Shown one piece after another: positions 1 through 5,879 of a stretch of DNA of 8,862 nt (position 1 is its first letter; every line of letters begins with the position of its first letter). A model generated the notes under the pieces. It did not search any database. It had not been told where the DNA came from and saw only the letters and a program-made list of their open reading frames with translations. A program made the position numbers and the translations under genes. The DNA is taken from NCBI GenBank assembly GCA_900322025.1, contig ONYJ01000019.1, forward strand, positions 1 through 8,862, read 5' to 3'. This DNA is from an uncultured Bacteroidales bacterium. Lineage in GTDB: Bacteria; Bacteroidota; Bacteroidia; Bacteroidales; UBA932.

Positions 1-1641
1 AATCTGTTTTATTTTCAAGTACCATCTTCTTTTGATGCGGAAAAAGAGTTTAGTGAAATTAGAGAATCTCTTCCGGAGGATAAAAAATTTAAGTATTCAT
101 TTGAAGTATCGCCAGACTACTTGGGGAATATATTAAGTTGGTTATGGCCTTTGTTGTTGCTTGTGTTTATGATATACCTCTTCAGCAGTTTGACTCGTAA
201 AATGAGCGGCATGGGAAGTGGTGGCGGAAGTGGTGGCGGAATTTTTTCAGTAGGAAAAAGTCAGGCGAAGGTTTTTGATAAAAACAGCAAAGTTAAAGTT
301 ACTTTTAAGGATGTTGCCGGTTTGGAGGAGGCTAAGGTTGAGATAATGGAGATTGTAGATTTTCTCAAGAATCCGGCAAAATACACTAATCTCGGCGGTA
401 AAATTCCTAAGGGAGCTCTTTTGATAGGCCCTCCGGGTACGGGTAAAACTTTGTTGGCTAAGGCAGTAGCAGGAGAAGCTAATGTGCCTTTCTTTTCTAT
501 GAGTGGTTCCGATTTTGTGGAGATGTTTGTTGGTGTGGGAGCTTCGAGGGTGAGGGATTTGTTTAAGCAGGCAAAAGAAAAGGCTCCGTGCATAGTGTTT
601 ATAGACGAGATAGATGCAGTAGGGCGTGCTCGTGGAAAGAATGTGGGCTTTTCTTCTAATGATGAGAGAGAAAACACGCTTAATCAATTACTTACAGAAA
701 TGGACGGCTTTGGCACCAACAGCGGAGTTATTATTCTTGCAGCCACCAATCGTGCAGACATCTTAGATAAGGCTCTTATGCGTGCAGGGCGTTTCGACCG
801 TCAGATAACAATAGACTTGCCGGAACTAAAAGACAGGGAATCTATATTCAATGTTCATTTGAAGAAACTGAAACTGGCTCCTGAAATTAACTTATCGTTT
901 CTTGCAAAACAAACGCCCGGCTTTTCCGGTGCAGATATAGCAAATGTTTGCAACGAGGCTGCATTGATAGCGGCGCGTCATGATAAAAAGTTTGTAGAGA
1001 AGCAAGACTTTCTGGATGCGATAGACAGAATAATTGGCGGTCTTGAGAGAAAGAGCAAGATTATACCTCCTACCGAAAAGCGTACCATAGCTTTCCATGA
1101 GGCAGGTCATGCTACAGTCAGCTGGTTTTTGCCGAATGCAAATCCTCTGCTCAAAGTAACAATAATACCAAGAGGCAAGGCACTGGGTGCAGCATGGTAT
1201 GTACCTGAGGAGAGGCAGATTATGACAAAAGAGCAGATGATGGATGAGATGGCGAGCCTGATAGGTGGCAGGGTGGCAGAGGAGATTATTAACAATAAGA
1301 TATCTTCCGGCGCTCTCAACGATTTGGAGAGATTGACAAAAATGGCGTATGCTATGGTGGCCTACTATGGAATGAGCGATAAGTTAGGCAATGTATCGTG
1401 GTACAACTTCCAAGAAGATGGCTATACTCTTTCTAAGCCATTCAGCGAGAAAACAGCTGAGATGGTGGATGCAGAAACCAAGGTGTTGATAGACAAGGCT
1501 CATCAGATGGCAAAAGAGGTACTTGAATCTCATATGTCCGGATTTAAGGAACTGGCCGCTTTGCTATTGGAAAAAGAAGTGATTTTTGCGGAAGATTTGG
1601 AGAGGATTTATGGGCCGCGAGTAGCGGCAGGCTCCGAATAA
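1..1641 (+). CDS. ftsH: ATP-dependent zinc metalloprotease FtsH, 5' end cut off by window edge
   Basis: Membrane-anchored AAA+ protease that unfolds and degrades membrane and short-lived soluble proteins, normally as an inner-membrane hexamer. The frame is open from base 1, giving 546 codons; full-length family members have about 640-700 residues, so the first transmembrane helix and part of the periplasmic domain are missing. In codons counted from base 1: periplasmic remainder about 1-40, transmembrane helix about 43-62, Gly/Ser linker 71-80, Walker A GPPGTGKT 143-150, Walker B IVFIDEID 198-205, second region of homology about 248-267 with arginine fingers R264 and R267, zinc motif HEAGH 366-370, and probable third zinc ligand D441 in GALND. 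All expected catalytic residues are present. The TTG at 121 is not the start, because residues upstream of it read as FtsH periplasmic domain. cdsA follows after 32 bp. Identity is secure. Confidence 0.97.
   Translation, partial: NLFYFQVPSSFDAEKEFSEIRESLPEDKKFKYSFEVSPDYLGNILSWLWPLLLLVFMIYLFSSLTRKMSGMGSGGGSGGGIFSVGKSQAKVFDKNSKVKVTFKDVAGLEEAKVEIMEIVDFLKNPAKYTNLGGKIPKGALLIGPPGTGKTLLAKAVAGEANVPFFSMSGSDFVEMFVGVGASRVRDLFKQAKEKAPCIVFIDEIDAVGRARGKNVGFSSNDERENTLNQLLTEMDGFGTNSGVIILAATNRADILDKALMRAGRFDRQITIDLPELKDRESIFNVHLKKLKLAPEINLSFLAKQTPGFSGADIANVCNEAALIAARHDKKFVEKQDFLDAIDRIIGGLERKSKIIPPTEKRTIAFHEAGHATVSWFLPNANPLLKVTIIPRGKALGAAWYVPEERQIMTKEQMMDEMASLIGGRVAEEIINNKISSGALNDLERLTKMAYAMVAYYGMSDKLGNVSWYNFQEDGYTLSKPFSEKTAEMVDAETKVLIDKAHQMAKEVLESHMSGFKELAALLLEKEVIFAEDLERIYGPRVAAGSE
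214..240 (+). repeat. 12-bp tandem repeat encoding the FtsH Gly/Ser linker
   Basis: GGAAGTGGTGGC occurs exactly twice (214-225 and 226-237), followed by a partial GGA. It encodes the GSGG-GSGG-G linker between the second transmembrane helix and the AAA+ domain of FtsH. A flexible linker is expected at this place. The exact nucleotide identity of the units suggests recent duplication, and a 12-bp unit changes linker length without shifting the frame. Confidence 0.85.
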
Positions 1642-1658
1642 AAGCATGATATAAAAAT

Positions 1659-1663
1659 GGGAG
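1659..1663 (+). promoter_or_regulatory. Possible ribosome binding site of cdsA
   Basis: GGGAG lies 10 bases before the cdsA ATG at 1674. It is the clearest Shine-Dalgarno-like sequence in the window; the other genes have weak matches or none. It supports the chosen cdsA start, but Bacteroidota often initiate without such a site, so its importance is uncertain. Confidence 0.45.
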
Positions 1664-1673
1664 ATAAGCGTAT

Positions 1674-2540
1674 ATGAAAGAATTGGTAATAAGGACAATA
1701 AGTGGCAGTGTTTTTGTAATTCTTACTCTAGCCTCTTTGGTGATAACACCCTCTAATCCAATTCCTTTTGTAGTATTGTTTTCTTTATACCTAATGCGCA
1801 CTGTGTATGAGTATCTGAGGCTTACATTGGGTAAATCGCACATAGCTCTGAAAGTTATAGGAATTTGTGCTTCGCTCTTGGTTTTTCTTATTGGGGCATA
1901 TCTTGGTTCTGGCTCAAGGGGCATGTCTGTGATGTGGTTCTTGTGTATTTTTGCGATAATCTTACTGATATTACTATCGTTACTGGCTTTGATGGTGGAT
2001 TTGTTTGCCAAAGATAGCGGCGGGGTGGTGTATGTGTGGTCTTCTTTTCTCTACATAGGTATTCCTTTTGCTCTTTTAGCTCTGATGGCTGATTTTATAG
2101 ACGGATATAGTGGTTGGAAAATAGCCTCATTGCTGATTATCATGTGGAGTGGAGATGTAGGAGCATATTGTATAGGAACGGCCTTTGGGCAGGGCAAGAA
2201 CGGGCATAAGTTGATGCCGTCTGTATCTCCTAAAAAATCGTGGGAGGGAGTGTTTGGCGCACTTGTTTTTTCTGTAGCATCTGCAATTATATTAAGGGCT
2301 TGTGGGGTGCTTTTTCCTGCGTACGGATTTTTACTAACTGCGTTGTTTGGCTTTGTGGTGTGTGTGTCGAGCGTTTTGGGAGATTTGGCAGAGAGTAGGC
2401 TCAAGAGAAAATTTCAGGTTAAAGATTCCGGTAGGATAATGCCTGGACACGGAGGTTTCTTAGATAGATTCGATAGCGGGCTTGTGGCTTTTCCTGTTGC
2501 AGCGTTGTTTTATTTTTTAGTCTTTTTCTTTCATGGTTAA
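1674..2540 (+). CDS. cdsA: Phosphatidate cytidylyltransferase (CDP-diacylglycerol synthase)
   Basis: Inner-membrane enzyme that condenses CTP with phosphatidic acid to give CDP-diacylglycerol, the branch-point precursor of phosphatidylserine/phosphatidylethanolamine and of phosphatidylglycerol/cardiolipin. The 288-residue protein is a run of hydrophobic segments, as expected for this polytopic family. The diagnostic C-terminal signature is intact: SRLKR at 241-245, KD at 250-251, GHGG at 258-261 and DRFD at 264-267. The conserved SPKKSWEG loop is at 185-192, preceded by the WSGDVGAY region. The ATG at 1674 is supported by GGGAG 10 bases upstream and by full family length. It lies 32 bp after ftsH and 15 bp before psd in the same direction, so co-transcription is likely. 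With psd next to it, the role is in phosphatidylethanolamine synthesis. Confidence 0.96.
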   Translation: MKELVIRTISGSVFVILTLASLVITPSNPIPFVVLFSLYLMRTVYEYLRLTLGKSHIALKVIGICASLLVFLIGAYLGSGSRGMSVMWFLCIFAIILLILLSLLALMVDLFAKDSGGVVYVWSSFLYIGIPFALLALMADFIDGYSGWKIASLLIIMWSGDVGAYCIGTAFGQGKNGHKLMPSVSPKKSWEGVFGALVFSVASAIILRACGVLFPAYGFLLTALFGFVVCVSSVLGDLAESRLKRKFQVKDSGRIMPGHGGFLDRFDSGLVAFPVAALFYFLVFFFHG

Positions 2541-2555
2541 ACAGATAGTGTTATT

Positions 2556-3212
2556 ATGATACATAAAGAAGGTAGAGTATCTGTATTACTCACATTTTTC
2601 TTATTTGCGGTTGTAGTGCTGGTTCTGCTGCTTTCTTTTGGAGCAAACTTTATAACAGTACCTTTGGCTGTGATTCTAACCGGCTTGTTTTGCTTTATAG
2701 CCTATTTTTTTCGCGATCCAAAACGTGCTGTTATAGACAGTGCCTCAGATGAGGTATTGTCGGCTGCAGATGGCGAGGTGGTAATTATCAAGGAGGTAGA
2801 AGAAAACGAGTTTCTGCATTCCAAGTGTATTCAAGTTTCTGTGTTTATGAGCGTATATAGTGTTCATGTTAATTATTATCCTGTTGGCGGTAAGGTGATC
2901 TATAGCCGGCATCATCATGGAAACTACTTTGTGGCCTGGCACCCTAAATCTTCTGAAAAGAACGAAAGAACTTCTGTTGGAATAGAGATGGAGAATGGTA
3001 AAACCATTCTTCTAAGGCAGATAGCAGGATATGTGGCACGCAGGATAGTTTGCTATGCCAAAGAGGGCGACACAATATCCAAAGGCCAACAAATGGGCTT
3101 TATAAAATTTGGTAGCCGAGTAGATTTCTTTTTGCCGGCGAGCTCAGAAATACTGGTAAAAGAGGGCGATAAGGTAAGTGCTTGCAGAAGTGTTATAGCT
3201 AGGGTTAAATAA
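2556..3212 (+). CDS. psd: Phosphatidylserine decarboxylase proenzyme, short FGS type
   Basis: Decarboxylates phosphatidylserine to phosphatidylethanolamine, the last step of the PE branch fed by CdsA. The 218-residue proenzyme has two hydrophobic segments (about 8-30 and 35-52) followed by the family motif FFRDP, the SAADGEV segment, and SVFMSVYSVHVN with the conserved histidine. The self-cleavage site is F185-G186-S187: in this family the chain breaks between Gly and Ser and the serine becomes the pyruvoyl cofactor, leaving a large beta chain and a small alpha chain of about 32 residues. FGS replaces the LGST seen in the longer E. coli-type enzyme and is normal for the short subfamily. It starts 15 bp after cdsA without a clear Shine-Dalgarno sequence. 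Its last 8 bases overlap the 3' end of the convergent rpe. No phosphatidylserine synthase gene is in the window. Confidence 0.95.
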   Translation: MIHKEGRVSVLLTFFLFAVVVLVLLLSFGANFITVPLAVILTGLFCFIAYFFRDPKRAVIDSASDEVLSAADGEVVIIKEVEENEFLHSKCIQVSVFMSVYSVHVNYYPVGGKVIYSRHHHGNYFVAWHPKSSEKNERTSVGIEMENGKTILLRQIAGYVARRIVCYAKEGDTISKGQQMGFIKFGSRVDFFLPASSEILVKEGDKVSACRSVIARVK

Positions 3213-3220
3213 CACCTTGC
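3184..3220. terminator. Inverted repeat at the convergent psd/rpe ends, possible weak bidirectional terminator
   Basis: GTGTTAT (3190-3196) and ATAACAC (3209-3215) are perfect 7-bp complements around a 12-base loop. With a mismatch and a bulge the pairing extends to GCA (3184-3186) and TGC (3218-3220). Both stop codons fall inside: the psd TAA at 3210-3212 and the rpe TAA as the complement of 3205-3207. The position between two converging transcription units suits a shared terminator. Against this, the stem is AT-rich and no T-run follows on either strand, so a classical intrinsic terminator is doubtful. Confidence 0.3.
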
Positions 3221-3858
3221 AGTTTCTTGATGGTTTCTGCAGGGTTTGCAGAAGAAAATACCGCATTGCCGGCCACTACTATGTCTGCACCGGCCATAGC
3301 TATTTCTTCTATATTATTCAAGCCAACTCCTCCATCTACTTCGATTAGACAGTTGGGATTATTGAATTCTATCAACTTTTTTAATTCAGAAATTTTTTCT
3401 GTTGAGTAGGGTATGTATTTCTGTCCTCCGAATCCGGGGTTCACGCTCATTATCAGAATATAATCTGAGATTCTGATAATGTTCTCCAGCAGTTTTACAG
3501 AAGTATGTGGATTGATAGCCACTCCGGCCTTCATACCTAATTCCTTTATTCTGTTTATGGTTCTGTCTAAATGTGTACAGGCTTCGTAATGCACACAGAT
3601 AGAGCCAACGCCGAGCTTATTATATTCTTCAAAGAATTTCTGGGGCTCTACAATCATTAAATGCGCCTCTACAGGTATCTTGGCATTTGAGCAAATTGTT
3701 TTTATCAGCGGTGTGCCGTATGAAATATTAGGCACAAACACTCCGTCCATTATATCTAAATGGAAAATATCGGCATTGGCGTTTACAACTTCTATGTCTT
3801 TTGCAAGGTTGGCAAAATTTGCCGAGAGCATGGATGGGGCTACAATCATTCGTTTCAT
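3205..3858 (-). CDS. rpe: Ribulose-phosphate 3-epimerase
   Basis: Cytosolic metal-dependent TIM-barrel enzyme that interconverts D-ribulose 5-phosphate and D-xylulose 5-phosphate in the pentose phosphate pathway. At 217 residues it has normal length. Visible motifs are APSMLSANFA near the N-terminus (S9), HLDIMDGVFVPN with metal ligands and catalytic acid H33 and D35, VEAHLMI with H66, VNPGFGGQ at 139-146, and EVDGGV with the second catalytic acid D175. All four expected metal-binding side chains (H33, D35, H66, D175) are present. The chosen ATG is 15 bp after fbp; AAGG lies 9 bases before it. An alternative ATG at residue 4 would still give a complete enzyme. The gene ends inside psd by 8 bp on the opposite strand. 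It is the last gene of the lptD-like/fbp/rpe cluster. Confidence 0.97.
   Translation of the reverse strand: MKRMIVAPSMLSANFANLAKDIEVVNANADIFHLDIMDGVFVPNISYGTPLIKTICSNAKIPVEAHLMIVEPQKFFEEYNKLGVGSICVHYEACTHLDRTINRIKELGMKAGVAINPHTSVKLLENIIRISDYILIMSVNPGFGGQKYIPYSTEKISELKKLIEFNNPNCLIEVDGGVGLNNIEEIAMAGADIVVAGNAVFSSANPAETIKKLQGVI
3448..3481. repeat. Perfect 12-bp inverted repeat inside rpe
   Basis: CATTATCAGAAT (3448-3459) is the exact reverse complement of ATTCTGATAATG (3470-3481), with 10 bases between. It covers rpe codons 126-137, just before the VNPGFGGQ motif. The rpe mRNA could fold it into a 12-bp AU-rich hairpin. There is no T-run and no frame interruption, so it is not an obvious terminator or insertion scar. 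Confidence 0.8.
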
Positions 3859-3873
3859 GTCTTGAAACCTTAT

Positions 3874-5850
3874 TTATTTGAAACTTTCTGAAATACAGCC
3901 GTTTTTGTAGGCGTTTAAGAGGTCTGTAAGGTCTTCTACCTGTTTTTGTAGAAGTTTGCCGTTATCTGTATCTCTTACTTTTAGTCTGTGCGAAGCAGAA
4001 GAATCTACAACGGTAACGCTTTCTATATCGTCGCAATTAGCTACGGCACTGCTTGTGTTGGTGAAAGGGCTAAGGCGTACTATATGCATACCTTTGGAAT
4101 TGAAAATGAGGGAGTATCCTGCTATGCCGGTGCTCGATTGATAAGCTCTGCTAAAGCCTCCGTCTATAACCATCAGCTTGCCATCTGCTTTTAGCGGCAG
4201 TTCGCCTTCTTTGGCTTTTACCGGAACGTGCCCGTTTATGATGTGAGCATCTGGCCCTGTAATGCCGAACTCATCCATAATCATATCGCACACACCCGGC
4301 TCCGTTCTGTATTTATAATACCAGCCTTTTTCTTCGTGATGGGTAGCTTTATCTGAGTTGAAATATCTTTCAAATGTAGTCATGGCAGACTTATCGAACT
4401 GAGGAGAATCCGGGCCGCACCACAGATACCAGAAATAATCTACCAGTGCCTCATTGCTTTTGAAAAGATTAGTTTTTCTGCTTAGTTTAAACTCCTTGCG
4501 AGCCTTTCTTACTGTATAGTCTATTCTGTTATACAGAGCTTTGCCGCTGAGATATTCTATGCCATCTTCTGTAGGGGTCAGAACTGAGCGGAAAGTTTTG
4601 TCTTGATTCATTGGAATAGAGGCGTGAAACAGGAGGTTGTTGTTGTAGCACAAATACATGGAGCCTACTTGATAGAGGAAGTCTATGTGCCTTTGGAGCC
4701 TTTCGCTTCTCTTGAACCCTTCTGCGAGCTGTCTTATTACCTTTTCTTCTTCTTCTGTTAGTGTGTAAGGTTTTTCTTCGGTTACAGTAGGAGACTGTAC
4801 TCCGGCTATTGTGTGCAGGAGATTTCTGTTCTCCATCTTGTATTCAGGATGTCTGGCAATTATCTGATACTCAAGCTTAAACTGAATTATGGCAATGGCC
4901 TTATGCATCATGGCAACAAGTAAGGCTTCTTTATCGTCGTAGGTTTCGCTGCCGCCCTTGCCCATCTTAGGCATAAAGGCATCAAGTGGAGTATCTTTAT
5001 ATGTATCCTGAGCAAAAATTGCGAGAGACAGTAGGTTGATACCATAGCCATTTTCTAAGGTATCCAAATTGGCATATCTGAGCGAAATTCTTATAACATT
5101 GGCTATGCAAGCCAAGTTACCGTTTGCAGCACCCATCCAAAGCATATCGTGATTACCCCACTGTATATCTACCTTGTGATAAGTTAGCAACCTGTCTAAT
5201 ATAACTTCTGCTCCAGGGCCTCTGTCGTATATATCTCCAACTATGTGAAGATGGTCTATTACAAGCCTTTGTATGGTATTGGCTATAGCCACTATAAAAT
5301 CTTCTGCCTGCCCCGATTCGAGTATAGATTTGAAAATACTGCTGAGGTAATCTGCCTTATTGGCATCTTCTGAATTTTCGTTCATCAGTTCGAGAATGAT
5401 ATAGCTATACTGAGCCGGCAAGGCTTTTCTTACCTTAGAACGGGTATATTTTTCTCCAGCCTTTCTGGTAACCTTTATCAGGCGTGATAAATTGAGCAGA
5501 TACCATTCGTCTAATTCTGCCGAATTGCCGTCTAAATCGAGGCCTAATTCTTTCTTTTTAAGTTGAATGCTCTCTTTTGGATAATAGATGAGAGTGCATA
5601 GTTTGTTTATCTGCTGGCTGTCTAAGGTATCTTTGAATGCCAACGAGACCTTTTCTCTGATGCTGCCGGAAGCATTTTTGAGAACATGTATAAAGGCTTC
5701 ATACTCTCCGTGAATATCTGCCATAAAATGTTCTGTGCCTTTTGGTAGGCTCATTATGGCTTTAAGATTCATTATTTCTGTTGCTGTAGAAGCAGCATCA
5801 GGAAATTTCTTCGATAGAAGCTCGAGATAATCTAACTTGCTGTTTTCCAC
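3874..5850 (-). CDS. fbp: Fructose-1,6-bisphosphatase, class III
   Basis: Hydrolyses fructose 1,6-bisphosphate to fructose 6-phosphate, the committed step of gluconeogenesis. Class III enzymes belong to the calcineurin-like metallophosphatases and are unrelated to the E. coli class I enzyme; they are typical of Firmicutes and Bacteroidota. The 658-residue length fits the family (about 650-670). Metal-site motifs in order: DIHGEYE 45-51, GDIYDRG 205-211, GNHD 232-235, NGHVP 539-543, and DGGF 563-566 followed by SRAYQSSTGIAGYSL. The large insert between GNHD and NGH is a family feature. The start is GTG at 5850: an in-frame TAA lies five codons upstream (5863-5865), and the next Met (residue 27) would cut into the N-terminus. 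No clear Shine-Dalgarno sequence is seen. It lies 29 bp after the lptD-like gene and 15 bp before rpe, which suggests one operon. Confidence 0.96.
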   Translation of the reverse strand: MENSKLDYLELLSKKFPDAASTATEIMNLKAIMSLPKGTEHFMADIHGEYEAFIHVLKNASGSIREKVSLAFKDTLDSQQINKLCTLIYYPKESIQLKKKELGLDLDGNSAELDEWYLLNLSRLIKVTRKAGEKYTRSKVRKALPAQYSYIILELMNENSEDANKADYLSSIFKSILESGQAEDFIVAIANTIQRLVIDHLHIVGDIYDRGPGAEVILDRLLTYHKVDIQWGNHDMLWMGAANGNLACIANVIRISLRYANLDTLENGYGINLLSLAIFAQDTYKDTPLDAFMPKMGKGGSETYDDKEALLVAMMHKAIAIIQFKLEYQIIARHPEYKMENRNLLHTIAGVQSPTVTEEKPYTLTEEEEKVIRQLAEGFKRSERLQRHIDFLYQVGSMYLCYNNNLLFHASIPMNQDKTFRSVLTPTEDGIEYLSGKALYNRIDYTVRKARKEFKLSRKTNLFKSNEALVDYFWYLWCGPDSPQFDKSAMTTFERYFNSDKATHHEEKGWYYKYRTEPGVCDMIMDEFGITGPDAHIINGHVPVKAKEGELPLKADGKLMVIDGGFSRAYQSSTGIAGYSLIFNSKGMHIVRLSPFTNTSSAVANCDDIESVTVVDSSASHRLKVRDTDNGKLLQKQVEDLTDLLNAYKNGCISESFK

Positions 5851-5879
5851 GATGTTTTTACTTTATAGTTATTATTGAA

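Noticed and set aside
121..123. TTG at 121 as the ftsH start codon.
   Set aside because: The same frame is open to base 1 and encodes residues that fit the FtsH periplasmic domain, and the protein would lack its first membrane helix. The gene is cut by the window edge.
247..687. Two overlapping antisense open frames of 138 and 146 codons opposite ftsH.
   Set aside because: They lie wholly opposite the conserved AAA+ domain, show no recognisable motif and look like shadow frames of the real gene.
1544..2011. A 155-codon antisense frame across the ftsH/cdsA junction.
   Set aside because: It overlaps two well-supported genes, its composition follows the reverse of membrane-protein codons, and no family features are visible.
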